Numbered from the stretch's first letter, positions 9,561 through 18,553 are shown. The stretch: 64,000 nt of DNA from Paenibacillus vietnamensis (GCF_020169515.1 NZ_JAHMHW010000001.1:992001-1056000), one strand, 5' to 3'. A program made the numbers and translations. Notes: generated by a model from the letters alone, not told the origin.

Positions 9561-10519
9561 AGGCCGTTTCCTCCGATCCTTTTGCTTAAGAAGTTGGCCG
9601 ACAGCAGCATTAGCATCGCGACCAGTGCCTCGAACATTCCGACAGCCGCGGCGTAGCTGTAGTTGGATTCCAGCAGGCCCTTGCGGTATACGTAGGTCGA
9701 GAACACGTCCGCAACGTCATACGTCATCGGATTGTACAGCAGAAGCACCTTCTCGTACCCGATCCGGATCATCGATCCTGTTTTGAGTATGAACATGACC
9801 AGCAGCGTCGGGAGCAGGCCGGGCAGCGTAATGTGCCTCATCATGCCGAACCGGCTTGCGCCGTCGACTCTGGCCGCCTCATAAAGTGTCGGGTTGATAC
9901 CCGCGATTGCGGCCAAATAAATGATCGCCTCGTACCCCATCGTCCCCCATATTTCGGATATGACGTAGATCGGACGGAACCAGCCCGGATCGACAAGGAA
10001 ATATTTTTTCTCAAAGCCGAGCACCGCGAGAAGCTGGTTCAGCAGGCCGTTGTTCGGCGACAAAAAATCGATGATCATGCTGCAAATAATGACAACGGAT
10101 AAAAAGGCGGGTAAATAACTGAAGGTTTGCACCGATTTTTTGAACCAGCCGATTCTGACCTCGTTAAGCAGAATCGCGAGCAAAATCGGAAAGGGAAATC
10201 CGAAGATTAGCGTATAGAAACCGAGCAGCAGCGTGTTTTTGAACAGCAGCCAGAAATCCCGGCTTGTGAAAAACTTATCGAAATGCTTTAGTCCGACCCA
10301 GTCGCTACCCCACACTCCGGAAAAAACGCTGTAATCCTTAAATGCCAGAATCAGGCCGTATAGAGGGCCGTAGCGGAACAGCAGGTAAAAGAGGATACAA
10401 GGTATGAATAGTAGCAGCAGCTGTTTGTCGCGTTTAATATGCTTCCACGCCGCTTCGAGACGGGTGGACAGCGGTTTGCCTCCGCCGGGCTTCACGGCTT
10501 CCAAGTTCGATTGCCGCAC
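9554..10519 (-). CDS. ABC transporter permease (LplB/YteP type)
   Basis: 321 residues, six predicted membrane helices, and an EAA loop (YEAARVDGASRFGMMRHITLP). The pattern KRDKQLLLLFIPCILFYLLF followed by YGPLYGLILAFKDY is characteristic of the LplB/YteP branch found with LipO-like binding proteins. I prefer the GTG at 10519 (MRQSNLEAV) because GGGAGGG sits eight bases upstream; an ATG at 10549 would add ten residues but has no ribosome site. It partners with the downstream permease to form the membrane channel. Confidence 0.88.
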   Translation of the reverse strand: MRQSNLEAVKPGGGKPLSTRLEAAWKHIKRDKQLLLLFIPCILFYLLFRYGPLYGLILAFKDYSVFSGVWGSDWVGLKHFDKFFTSRDFWLLFKNTLLLGFYTLIFGFPFPILLAILLNEVRIGWFKKSVQTFSYLPAFLSVVIICSMIIDFLSPNNGLLNQLLAVLGFEKKYFLVDPGWFRPIYVISEIWGTMGYEAIIYLAAIAGINPTLYEAARVDGASRFGMMRHITLPGLLPTLLVMFILKTGSMIRIGYEKVLLLYNPMTYDVADVFSTYVYRKGLLESNYSYAAAVGMFEALVAMLMLLSANFLSKRIGGNGLW

Positions 10520-10595
10520 GATGTCATCCCTCCCTGGGACGCCCGGCATAGCAGCCGGACGCCCGCTCTAGCCAATAAACCGGAATTGCCGCCGG

Positions 10596-12218
10596 TTATT
10601 TGGACTCATCGAATCGTTTTTGCGCATCGTTATATACTTTGATCACCTGCTCCGAGCCGTTTTTCGGGGCATTGCGCAGCCAGTCCTGCCACTGCTGCTC
10701 GCCGTAGCTTTTATCCAAAATGTATTTCGCGTTAAATTCCTCCGCTGCCTTTTGCAGAGACGTTTGAAGCTCGGCCAGCACCGAAATCTCTTCATCCGTA
10801 AAGTTCAGGATCGGATCTCTAGCCTCGCGTTTATCGCCTTTTAAAATTTTATCCTGCGCTTCCTGTTCTTTTTCGGAAAATTTGTAGTACACGCTTCGTC
10901 TGTCCGGCCTTAAGTACGCGCCTTCCAGCCACATGCTGTACCGGTCCTCCAGCACCCCGATATCGACGAGCGGCAGTTCGGCCAGCTCCGGATAGACCGG
11001 GAATCCGTCGTCGCCCCACTCGAAGTTCACGCCTTCCACGCCGACCGTCATCAGCTCACTCCCGGACGGGCTCGTTAAGTAATCCAGCAGCTTTAACGAT
11101 ATTTCCGTATTTTTATTGTTGGCGACCGCAATGCTGAAATCCGATACTTCCGGCAGGCTTCTTACGTTGCCCGTCGGACCGACCGGGTTCGCATACCTGA
11201 GATCGTATTCCGGGTTCTGATCCTTGATCTGGTTGTAAAATAAGTCCAATCTGCCGATCCAGTCCCATGTTACGAACGCTTTGCCGGATGTCATTTTTGT
11301 CGTCCAGGAATCCTGCGTATCGGTTAAAAACTCGGGGTCGATCAGCCCTTCGTTATACAGCCTTTTCATAAAATCGAGCATTTCCTTATGCTCCGGCTGC
11401 ACGCTGGCAAACTTCCAGGCACCGTCCTTCTCGTCGTAGTACGCGGGATAATTGTCGGCATTGCCGAGTCCCCAGCCGAACGACCAGTCCTTAAAAATGT
11501 TGGCCAATCCTTTGGAGGCATACGGATAGGAATCCGGATAGGCTTCCTTCAGCTTCTTGAGCGCCTCGTAAAATTGCTCCGTATTCGTCCATTCCTCGAT
11601 GCCGAGCTTGTCGAAGATGTCCTTCCGGTACAAAAAGCCGTGATTAACGTCCCTGTTCAGATTAAAGATCGGCCAGGTGTACAGGTTGCCGTTCTGATCC
11701 CCGAATGATTTGATGACCCAAGCGTTTTCTTCCACGTATAGCTTCTTAAAATTGGGCAGCATGTCCGCATAATCGGTTATCGCAGCGACGCCCTTCTGCT
11801 GGCCGATCTTTTTCAATTCCGCGGGCTTCAGTCCGATGAAAATATCCGGCAGCTTGCCTGAGGCTACGACGACCTTCAGTTTGTCTTGATACGTTTGCGG
11901 GGAATAGGACTGGAATTCCACCTTTATGCCCGTGCGCTTCAGCAGCTCATTGACGACCAGCTTGTTGTCGTTCAGGTCGGCAACGTTACTTGGCAGCATA
12001 TAGGTGATGGTAACGGGCTCGTCGACGATCGGCAGCTGCAGCCCCCCGGTGTCGCCGTACTGCTGGCTGCCGGCGTCCGGCGATTGACTTGGTGCAGCTG
12101 CCGGAGGATCTGAAGCGCTGACTCCGCTACCGGTCTCGCTGCCGTTCCCGCTGCAGGCGGACAGGATAACGATCAGCATGGATAGGATCAGCGTCATACT
12201 CAAAATCTTTTTTGACAT
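10596..12218 (-). CDS. extracellular solute-binding lipoprotein (LipO-like)
   Basis: 540 residues. A lipoprotein signal peptide ends at the lipobox LSAC (Cys22), so the mature protein is anchored to the outer face of the membrane; a Ser/Gly/Pro-rich linker follows. The remainder has the family-1 solute-binding architecture (VVASGKLPDIF, LYTWPIFNL, KAFVTWDWIGRLD). GGGAGG precedes the ATG. First gene of the importer operon; a 260-base gap with a likely promoter separates it from the upstream oxidoreductase gene. Length over 500 residues is usual for the Paenibacillus LipO/YtcQ group, which binds oligosaccharides or polysaccharide fragments; the ligand is unknown. Confidence 0.9.
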   Translation of the reverse strand: MSKKILSMTLILSMLIVILSACSGNGSETGSGVSASDPPAAAPSQSPDAGSQQYGDTGGLQLPIVDEPVTITYMLPSNVADLNDNKLVVNELLKRTGIKVEFQSYSPQTYQDKLKVVVASGKLPDIFIGLKPAELKKIGQQKGVAAITDYADMLPNFKKLYVEENAWVIKSFGDQNGNLYTWPIFNLNRDVNHGFLYRKDIFDKLGIEEWTNTEQFYEALKKLKEAYPDSYPYASKGLANIFKDWSFGWGLGNADNYPAYYDEKDGAWKFASVQPEHKEMLDFMKRLYNEGLIDPEFLTDTQDSWTTKMTSGKAFVTWDWIGRLDLFYNQIKDQNPEYDLRYANPVGPTGNVRSLPEVSDFSIAVANNKNTEISLKLLDYLTSPSGSELMTVGVEGVNFEWGDDGFPVYPELAELPLVDIGVLEDRYSMWLEGAYLRPDRRSVYYKFSEKEQEAQDKILKGDKREARDPILNFTDEEISVLAELQTSLQKAAEEFNAKYILDKSYGEQQWQDWLRNAPKNGSEQVIKVYNDAQKRFDESK

Positions 12219-12297
12219 GGTACAGCCTCCCTTTTCTCCTATAAGATTGGTCCATCAAGACGGCTCGTTTACATGCTTGCCGCGTCTTACATTTTTA

Positions 12298-12326
12298 AGT
12301 TTAAAAACGCTTTCGCCATTCGTAAA
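12298..12326 (-). promoter_or_regulatory. candidate promoter with cre-like site for the importer operon
   Basis: On the minus strand TTTACG (12321-12326) and TAAACT (12298-12303) are 17 bases apart. Between and across them (12301-12315) is a sequence matching the catabolite-control cre consensus except at two positions. Position about 80 bases upstream of the lipoprotein ATG is suitable for CcpA repression. Both calls rest on consensus matching only. Confidence 0.3.
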
Positions 12327-12478
12327 CCAAACGATTTCTCGGCCCCTTCGTTTTTTCCGCGCATTGTCCTTCCGATCGTAAAAAACGTTGATAAATCAAG
12401 CTTTGAGGCCATGTGGAAAATGATAAAGCGGTAGAAATATAAAAAATTCCGAATCCCGAAAACCTTCAAATTGATGGA

Positions 12479-13378
12479 TTAAAGCTCGATCTCGCCCTTC
12501 ATCCGGCTTTCATCCGCCGCTTCGAGAAAGCGGATAATTTCGATCGTTTCGTTCAAATCAAGAGCCGGCTTTCGAGTGCCAAACCATCCGATTACGTTCT
12601 CCAGCAAACTGGAGTAAAAGGGCTTCGGCGACGATTCGGTATCGACATGCACCGATTCCGTTTTTCGATGGATAAGTGCCCCAAAGCGGTATGAGCCCGA
12701 ACGGCTAAGTCTAATCGTACCGATTCGCCCGTCATGCCAACGGCCTTTGATCCATTCCATAGTTTCGCTCGATTCAACCGTTACCGAAAGGCAGCCTGGT
12801 CCCATTATCGCATATAGCAGCTCGGCCGAGTGAATGCCGTACCAGAAATAGTAGCCTTGCGTCGGTTCAACCGAAATCGGTCCGTATACGTGTGCTCCGG
12901 CAATATCGCTTTGCGTTCCTTTCGCGAGCTCCTCAGTCAAGCTCTGGGCATAGCGCAGTGAAGAGCAGCTCATAAGGGGAATACCGCAAGCCTCTGCCAT
13001 GCGCTTCATCTCCATGGCATCCGCAGAGCTTAACGCGAACGGTTTATCGATGAAGACAGGCTTTCCATAGGCTGCGATCCGCTCAAACAGCTCTTTATGC
13101 TTGCGTCCGTCGGCTGCGAGCAGCAATATGGCATCGCTTGCTTCGGCGACTTCTGCGGGCGTGCTCGCGATCCGGACACCGAAGCTTCGCACCAATTCCC
13201 CGGTAAAGCCTGCTACCCTTTGACGGCTTAACGGGAAATCCGGGGAACCGCCCGGGTATACGATAGTTACATGTCCCCCATTGACATGATACGGCTGCAT
13301 GGAATCGTTTAACAGCTTCGTAAATGCGACGGCGTGTGAAGAATCCGCTCCTATGATCCCAAGGTTCAACGGCTTCAT
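12479..13378 (-). CDS. Gfo/Idh/MocA family oxidoreductase
   Basis: 299 residues with an N-terminal Rossmann segment (LGIIGADSSHAVAFTK, a variant of GxGxxG) and the EKP-type motif as DKPFALSS (about 115). This places it in the Gfo/Idh/MocA family of NAD(P)-dependent sugar or inositol dehydrogenases, though it is shorter than the usual 330-380 residues and its nucleotide loop is atypical. Its ATG overlaps the stop of the sdaAA-like gene (ATGA), so the two are translationally coupled. Likely acts in the same catabolic route as the lyase and epimerase upstream. Confidence 0.8.
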   Translation of the reverse strand: MKPLNLGIIGADSSHAVAFTKLLNDSMQPYHVNGGHVTIVYPGGSPDFPLSRQRVAGFTGELVRSFGVRIASTPAEVAEASDAILLLAADGRKHKELFERIAAYGKPVFIDKPFALSSADAMEMKRMAEACGIPLMSCSSLRYAQSLTEELAKGTQSDIAGAHVYGPISVEPTQGYYFWYGIHSAELLYAIMGPGCLSVTVESSETMEWIKGRWHDGRIGTIRLSRSGSYRFGALIHRKTESVHVDTESSPKPFYSSLLENVIGWFGTRKPALDLNETIEIIRFLEAADESRMKGEIEL

Positions 13379-14301
13379 CGTTGGCCGCCTTCGGGAGGTA
13401 CATCCGCATTCTGATGTCCGTTCTCGTGTGAAAACAGCTCCTTTGCCAGCTTGCGTCCGGTCGGTGTCCCGGCCAATCCGCCCTTCGCCGTTTCCCGGTA
13501 AATGTCCGGCATGGCGCGTCCCGTCTCATGCATCACTTCGATAACCTCATCAGTTGGGATAACGCTCCTAACGCCCGCTAACGCCATATCCGCAGCTGCC
13601 AGCGCCGTTACCGCACCGAACCCGTTGCGGACAATGCAGGGAATTTCCACCAACCCGCCTACGGGATCGCATATTAAGCCAAGCGAATTTTTCAGGGCGA
13701 GCCCCACCGCGTGAACGGCTTGCTCAGGCGTGCCGCCGAGCAGCTCCGTCATCGCTCCCGCCGCCATTGCGACCGCAGATCCGATTTCGGCTTGGCAGCC
13801 GCCTTCCGCTCCGGAGATAAAAGAGTTGTTCGCAATTACATAGCCGATAGCCCCCGCGCAAAACAATCCCATCACCAGCCGATCATCAGCCCAACAGTAA
13901 CGCTGCTGAGCGCTGACGAATACGCCGGGAATGATGCCGCAAGAGCCGGCCGTTGGCGTCGCCACGATTTTGCCCATCGACGCGTTGACTTCCGACACCG
14001 ACAAGGCATAGGTCAGGGCTCGGGATGCATCGTTCCCCAATAACGTGCCGTCCGGCCGGTCCATATATTGGCGGACACGCGCCGCATCGCCGCCGGTCAG
14101 TCCGCTTCTCGAAGGTTGGGGATGCTCCAGACCTCTGCGCACGGCTTCCTTCATCACCGTGTAATAATCCGTCATTTGCGTGACAATCGTCGTTTTGCTT
14201 TCTCCCGTCTCGAAAGCTTGCTCGTTCAGCATAAATTGTCCGATCGTGACCTGTTCTTCCCTGCATCGCTCGGCAAGCTGCCGCAGCGTCGAAAATCTCA
14301 T
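13375..14301 (-). CDS. sdaAA: L-serine dehydratase-like, iron-sulfur alpha subunit
   Basis: 308 residues matching the alpha chain of iron-sulfur L-serine ammonia-lyase: TAGSCGIIPGVF, CDPVGGLVEIPC (the three cysteines that hold the [4Fe-4S] cluster) and the SGAEGGCQAEIG segment. The family converts L-serine to pyruvate and ammonia using the cluster as Lewis acid. It is encoded directly after the beta subunit, as in B. subtilis sdaAB-sdaAA, but sits inside a sugar-catabolism-like cluster, so the true substrate may be another 2-hydroxy or 2-amino acid. The N-terminus (MRFSTLRQLAERC) fits family length. Confidence 0.85.
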   Translation of the reverse strand: MRFSTLRQLAERCREEQVTIGQFMLNEQAFETGESKTTIVTQMTDYYTVMKEAVRRGLEHPQPSRSGLTGGDAARVRQYMDRPDGTLLGNDASRALTYALSVSEVNASMGKIVATPTAGSCGIIPGVFVSAQQRYCWADDRLVMGLFCAGAIGYVIANNSFISGAEGGCQAEIGSAVAMAAGAMTELLGGTPEQAVHAVGLALKNSLGLICDPVGGLVEIPCIVRNGFGAVTALAAADMALAGVRSVIPTDEVIEVMHETGRAMPDIYRETAKGGLAGTPTGRKLAKELFSHENGHQNADVPPEGGQR

Positions 14302-14313
14302 CCGCCCACCCCA

Positions 14314-14979
14314 TTACGAAAGATTCATGCTGGCCACGCGCCTGACCCCTTCAATTGCCCGGATCCGATCCGGCAGCTTGCCGGAGAGACGTTCATCGGT
14401 TTGAATAACGGTGAGCGCATCGCCGGCCCGGCTTTTACGGTTCACATCCATATAGCTTATATTTAGCCACTCCGCTTCGATCAGCGATGTGAATGCTGCC
14501 AGCATGCCGAGGCGGTCCGCATGGAATACCAGCAAAGTAGGATTATGAACGGAAAATTTAACGTCAAAACCGTTAATTTTCGTCATTTCTGCATTTCCGC
14601 CGCCTATCGAAGCTCCCATGAACGAATCTTCCCTATTCTCGCTTCTTAATGTGAGAAGAACGCTGTTTGGATGGACGGTTGGATCCCGTGCAGCGTTGAA
14701 CGTCAGTTCCATTCCCAAAGCCTTGGCAAGACTTAAAGCATTCCGGATTCTCTCATCATCCGTCGCATAATCCAAAAGGCCGGCCGCCAAAGCCAGATCC
14801 GTGCCATGACCCTCATACGTTTCGGCAAACGATCCATATAACGTAAGCTCCGCCTGCAGGGGCATTCCTCCGAAAAGATGACGCGCCGCCCTTCCGATGC
14901 GAACGGCCCCGGCCGTATGCGAGCTTGAAGGGCCGATCATGCCAGGCCCAATAATGGAAAATACATCTTTAAACCGCAT
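14314..14979 (-). CDS. sdaAB: L-serine dehydratase-like, iron-sulfur beta subunit
   Basis: 221 residues. The N-terminal serine-dehydratase beta domain carries the classic SIIGPGMIGPSSSHTAGAVR near residue 9-28. The C-terminal ~75 residues form an ACT domain (NPTLLVFHADRLGMLAAFTS) that in this family can bind a regulatory amino acid. Twelve bases separate it from the alpha-subunit gene, consistent with a heterodimer. It follows the DHDPS-family lyase gene by about 30 bases in the same operon. Confidence 0.87.
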   Translation of the reverse strand: MRFKDVFSIIGPGMIGPSSSHTAGAVRIGRAARHLFGGMPLQAELTLYGSFAETYEGHGTDLALAAGLLDYATDDERIRNALSLAKALGMELTFNAARDPTVHPNSVLLTLRSENREDSFMGASIGGGNAEMTKINGFDVKFSVHNPTLLVFHADRLGMLAAFTSLIEAEWLNISYMDVNRKSRAGDALTVIQTDERLSGKLPDRIRAIEGVRRVASMNLS

Positions 14980-15010
14980 GAAAGTTTCCTCCTTTCCGTG
15001 GGCACCACAA

Positions 15011-16084
15011 TTATTCCGCCAGCCACTGCTCTAAATGCCGTTTCACAAAATCATCGTCGTTTAAATGAGGGTAATCTCTATATACGCGGTCAATTTCCTC
15101 CGCTTGGCCCGGAGACAGCGCTTCCTCAACGTCCAGGCACCATATTCCTTGCAGCAGCCCTTGTCTGCGCAGCACCTCATGAATCCCTGCAATACAGCCC
15201 TTAAACCCGTTAGCCGTATCAAAAAAAGCGGCATTGGTATCCGTTACCTGAATATTCCGGGTCAGCCATTCCTGCGGCAGGTCCCGGCCATCACGCAGCG
15301 CTTTGATTTCCTCCAACAGCTGAACGGCCTTATGTGTCCAAACCGCCCAATGCCCGAGCAGACCGCCGACGATCCGTTTTTTTACTTGGCGCCCGTTAAT
15401 GACGAACCGATACTCCGTCAACAAGTCATTCAAAATATTGTCGTCGTTGCCGGTGTAAAGCGCGATTTCGTCCCGGCGGCTCGAGCAGCAGACGGCTCGA
15501 ACGACGTCGATTGTGTGATAGCGGTTGAAAGGCGCAAGCTTGATAGCAATAACGCTTTCCATATCCGCGAAATGCCGCCAAAAATCGCAGCTGAGCACCC
15601 GGCCTCCAACGGATGGCTGCAAATAAAAGCCGATGGCAGGCAGTACCTCTCCTACTCGTTCAGTCCTTTTCAGCAGATCGTCTTCACTCAAGTAATCAAG
15701 ACCGCCCATACTGAGCAAACAAGCGTCATAGCCCAGCTCTGCCGCGATGGAAGCCTCCTCCACAGCCTGCTCCGTCGGACCGCAAACGCCTGCGACCTTG
15801 ATGAACGGCCTGCTCAGTCTCGCTTGGCCGATTTCTTCTGCGGCAAGACGAAGAACGGGCTCATACAGACGGTTATCTTCATTGCGGATGGCAAATTGCG
15901 TCGTATGTACCCCGACCGCAATTCCGCCGGCTCCGGATGCGGCATAGTAACGTGTCAATGCCCGTTGACGACGCTCATCCAGCTTGCGGCACTCCCGAAG
16001 CGCGAGCGGATGGGCCGGGATGACCAATCCATCATGAAGCGCACGAGTCAGCTCGGCTGGCAGCTTATGTCTTGATCGCGTCAT
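15011..16084 (-). CDS. dihydrodipicolinate synthase/N-acetylneuraminate lyase family protein
   Basis: 357 residues with a TIM-barrel of the DHDPS/NAL family. The Schiff-base lysine is Lys182 in IAIKLAPFNRY, and the catalytic tyrosine of the YNxP-type motif appears as Tyr154 in GFYLQP. It is longer than canonical DHDPS (about 295) because of a C-terminal extension. The family splits or joins 2-keto acids by aldol or dehydration chemistry. Its ATG directly abuts the stop of the epimerase gene (TAAATG), with AAAGGGG inside the upstream gene. Placement with Gfo/Idh/MocA and serine dehydratase-like genes suggests degradation of an unusual sugar acid or amino acid; the product is unknown. Confidence 0.82.
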   Translation of the reverse strand: MTRSRHKLPAELTRALHDGLVIPAHPLALRECRKLDERRQRALTRYYAASGAGGIAVGVHTTQFAIRNEDNRLYEPVLRLAAEEIGQARLSRPFIKVAGVCGPTEQAVEEASIAAELGYDACLLSMGGLDYLSEDDLLKRTERVGEVLPAIGFYLQPSVGGRVLSCDFWRHFADMESVIAIKLAPFNRYHTIDVVRAVCCSSRRDEIALYTGNDDNILNDLLTEYRFVINGRQVKKRIVGGLLGHWAVWTHKAVQLLEEIKALRDGRDLPQEWLTRNIQVTDTNAAFFDTANGFKGCIAGIHEVLRRQGLLQGIWCLDVEEALSPGQAEEIDRVYRDYPHLNDDDFVKRHLEQWLAE

Positions 16085-17101
16085 TTAAAATTTCCCCTTT
16101 CGTTCTTGAAAATGAGTCGGTTTATTCCAGGTCGGGCCTCCGGATAACAACCAATCCGCCGTCCAATCAATCATTTGCAGCAGAGAAACGCTCGGATAAC
16201 CGAACAACTGATGGGATTTAGCGGCATTGCTCAGCAAAGCATTATTCGACTCGGTGCCTTCGAACAGCGCTTCCTTCTTAAGCCTCGCGGCTAGCTCGGC
16301 AGCTGCCCAACGAATGGACATCGTCTCCGGTCCCGTTACGTTCATGACCGCAGGCGGGCTCGAGCAAAGCGTCAGGCTCCGGAGTGCCATTTCATTGGCA
16401 TCCCCCTGCCAGATGACGTTCGCATGCCCCATCGCCAGATTGACCGGCCGGCCTTCCTGTACCGATCGTGCCAGCTCAAGCAAAATGCCGTAACGCATAT
16501 CGATAGCGTAATTCAATCTGTAAATGGTCATCGGCGTCTGATTCCGATGCGAAAAATATTCAAAAATCCGTTCCCGTCCCAGGCAGGACTGCGCATACTC
16601 GCCGAGCGGCTCGGGAGTGACGCTCTCGTCTACACCGCCGCTTCCGACCGGCGAGAAAGGATATACATTGCCAGAAGAGAACACGACCATTCGCGAGTGT
16701 TTGTATTTCTGGGCGACCCTGCCAGGTAAATAAGCATTCATCGCCCAAGTAAAGGCTTCCCGCCCCGTCGTCCCGAACTTGTTCCCTGCCATATAAATGA
16801 CGTTTGCGCCGTCCGGCAGCCGCTCCAGCTCCTGCTCGTTCAGCAAATCGCATGAAATTGTTTCGACACCCGCCTCCTCCAGCCCGCGCTTGGCCTCAGG
16901 ATCGGAAAATCTCGATACCCCGATAACCCGTTTATTCAAGTTTCCTTCCCTGATCGCCTTGACGGCCAATCCGGCCAAGCTTGGCCCCATCTTACCGCCA
17001 ACGCCAAGAATGAGGATATCACCGTCGATTGTCTTTAAATCGCGAATCAGCTTTTCGGACGGCTCCGTTAGCTTATTTTCCAATTCTGCGACGTTCCGCA
17101 T
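16085..17101 (-). CDS. NAD-dependent epimerase/dehydratase (extended SDR)
   Basis: 338 residues with the Rossmann motif ILGVGGKMGPSLAG near 31-44 and a strand-and-loop order typical of extended short-chain dehydrogenases. The active-site YxxxK tyrosine/lysine pair is not present in canonical form (YAQSCLGRE occupies the place), which may mean altered chemistry. GGGAGGT precedes the ATG. It is the first gene of the five-gene operon that reads through the DHDPS-family lyase, the serine dehydratase-like pair and the Gfo/Idh/MocA gene, and an inverted repeat lies just upstream. Confidence 0.8.
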   Translation of the reverse strand: MRNVAELENKLTEPSEKLIRDLKTIDGDILILGVGGKMGPSLAGLAVKAIREGNLNKRVIGVSRFSDPEAKRGLEEAGVETISCDLLNEQELERLPDGANVIYMAGNKFGTTGREAFTWAMNAYLPGRVAQKYKHSRMVVFSSGNVYPFSPVGSGGVDESVTPEPLGEYAQSCLGRERIFEYFSHRNQTPMTIYRLNYAIDMRYGILLELARSVQEGRPVNLAMGHANVIWQGDANEMALRSLTLCSSPPAVMNVTGPETMSIRWAAAELAARLKKEALFEGTESNNALLSNAAKSHQLFGYPSVSLLQMIDWTADWLLSGGPTWNKPTHFQERKGKF

Positions 17102-17159
17102 ATACCCTTACCTCCCTCGTGTACCGAATCTTCCTTCATCATAACGGGTTGAACTATAT

Positions 17160-17184
17160 AAAGACAAATCTTTTAATTGTCTTT
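17160..17184 (-). promoter_or_regulatory. inverted repeat upstream of the catabolic operon, candidate operator
   Basis: Two perfect 8-base arms, AAAGACAA and TTGTCTTT, are separated by nine bases. The repeat lies about 60 bases upstream of the epimerase ATG and overlaps possible -35/-10 elements (for example TTGTCT and TATGAT on the minus strand, 18 bases apart). It sits between this operon and the GGDEF-like winged-helix regulator gene, which is the obvious candidate to bind it. A related half-site lies at 5323-5336. Confidence 0.45.
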
Positions 17185-17192
17185 AATTAAAC

Positions 17193-17226
17193 GCAAAAAA
17201 AGCCCTCCGAAGCTAAGGGCTTTTTT
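17193..17226 (-). terminator. terminator of the GGDEF-like regulator gene
   Basis: A-rich and T-rich arms around AGCCCT / AGGGCT form a strong hairpin with T-runs in both directions. The stop codon of the regulator gene lies inside the hairpin. Confidence 0.85.
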
Positions 17227-18553
17227 GCAAAAATGTAAATTTGAAAATTTGTCTCGGCCTTCCTCTCGGCACCTTCTCCATTCCCGAAATGTCGACCAAG
17301 CCGTTGTCAATCCATAGTAAAAGCAGGCGGTGTGCGCTCCTAACGGTAATGTCAAGCAGTGCGGCAAGCTCATGCACCTTGTATTCGTTCTTGCCGAACC
17401 TCGCTCTGTTGTGCAGCAGCTTGCTCAAATAGGCGCTGGTCATCCCGGCATCCTCCGCCCGTTTGATCAGCTCCGCATCGGTAAAGGAAAGCACGTCTTG
17501 AACGGGCTCGGCCATTTCCAAGGGACCGATTAAGGTTCCGTCCTCCCGCACGATGAAGCAAGCATTCCCGCCTGCTTCTTTCGCTTTCCTAAGCGCGGCT
17601 CTCGCATTCGTTCCTGCTACGCTAGCAGAGCGTCCGAATCCGATCCCTATGCTTAAGGACAAGCCTAACGATTTGTTCACGTCTTTCGCGAGGGGAACAG
17701 ATTTATAGCCGCCGGTTTCCCGCTCGAATATTCCCCTTGTCGTAAAGAACAGGTATTCGTCTCCGCCTAGATGAGTCAAATAACCGTCCAGCGATTCCAC
17801 ATAATCGAGAACCATCCGATGAATGCTCAGCTTCAGCTTCTGAACCTCATGCTCATTGCCGCGCATGACGGCAAGCTTGCCGAATTCGTCTATGTTCACC
17901 ATCCCGACTACAATTTGCGCTTCCTTGCTGCGCCTGGTTTCCGTGGAGAGCAGTGCCCGTTCCAAAGAAACGACAATATCCTGATCGGACGGCATTAACC
18001 ATACATTCGGGATCCTGCGCTCGTTCAACGTCTTCGCTACCGCTTCCATCCCGGTGATAGCGATGGAGCAAGAGCCAGCTTCATAGCAGCCGGAATGGAA
18101 ATCTATGAGCCTATCCTTTGTCTCATAGGCAGGCCCATCGTATACGGTGACGTCAAGTCGCGAAATGCCAAGATCGTTAATCGCCCTGTTGACCATCGCT
18201 TCCGTAAGCGTATCGACCGAAATGCCTCCGGATAATGCACCGGTATGCCAGGCATGGAATAAAGCCTTGTACAATCCGGCGTCCGTAACAGGGATATGAT
18301 GTACGGGCAATGGAACACCGAGCGTCTCCTTCACCTTGCGCCGAGACCGTGAATCCGCAAGCAGAATGACCTCCACATGCCCGCTGATCCGTTCTGCCGA
18401 TAAGGGAGCTTCCTCCTCATGCTCAATGATGACCGGGACCGGTGCGAAAGAGGGAAACGAGTCGATGATCTGCATGACCTTGTCCACAAATAGGGCCGAG
18501 CCGATAATTCCGATGTTAATTTGCTTCAGCTGGTCGCTGCTTGAGACCGGCAT
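17213..18553 (-). CDS. putative transcriptional regulator with GGDEF-like domain and C-terminal helix-turn-helix
   Basis: 446 residues. Residues 1-105 look like a Rossmann-like receiver or PrpR-N-type ligand domain (INIGIIGSALFVDKV). Residues about 205-345 resemble a GGDEF/GTP-cyclohydrolase-III-like domain, with GMVNIDEFGKL as the first metal site and HLGGDEYLFF at the signature position. The last ~70 residues contain a winged helix-turn-helix (VHELAALLDITVRSAHRLLLLW, then RGRPRQIFKF). Hydrophobic membrane segments are absent, so it is a cytoplasmic one-component regulator. GGAGGGAGG precedes the ATG. Located upstream of the catabolic operon, it probably controls it. Whether the GGDEF-like domain binds GTP or makes a nucleotide is unknown. 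Confidence 0.65.
   Translation of the reverse strand: MPVSSSDQLKQINIGIIGSALFVDKVMQIIDSFPSFAPVPVIIEHEEEAPLSAERISGHVEVILLADSRSRRKVKETLGVPLPVHHIPVTDAGLYKALFHAWHTGALSGGISVDTLTEAMVNRAINDLGISRLDVTVYDGPAYETKDRLIDFHSGCYEAGSCSIAITGMEAVAKTLNERRIPNVWLMPSDQDIVVSLERALLSTETRRSKEAQIVVGMVNIDEFGKLAVMRGNEHEVQKLKLSIHRMVLDYVESLDGYLTHLGGDEYLFFTTRGIFERETGGYKSVPLAKDVNKSLGLSLSIGIGFGRSASVAGTNARAALRKAKEAGGNACFIVREDGTLIGPLEMAEPVQDVLSFTDAELIKRAEDAGMTSAYLSKLLHNRARFGKNEYKVHELAALLDITVRSAHRLLLLWIDNGLVDISGMEKVPRGRPRQIFKFTFLQKSP

Noticed and set aside
12219..12478. possible small RNA or gene in the 260-base gap
   Set aside because: Only the promoter and cre-like site are supported; open frames lack ribosome sites.
15065..16075. 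336-residue open frame on the plus strand
   Set aside because: Shadow of the DHDPS-family gene; the real gene shows catalytic Lys and Tyr and coupled neighbours.
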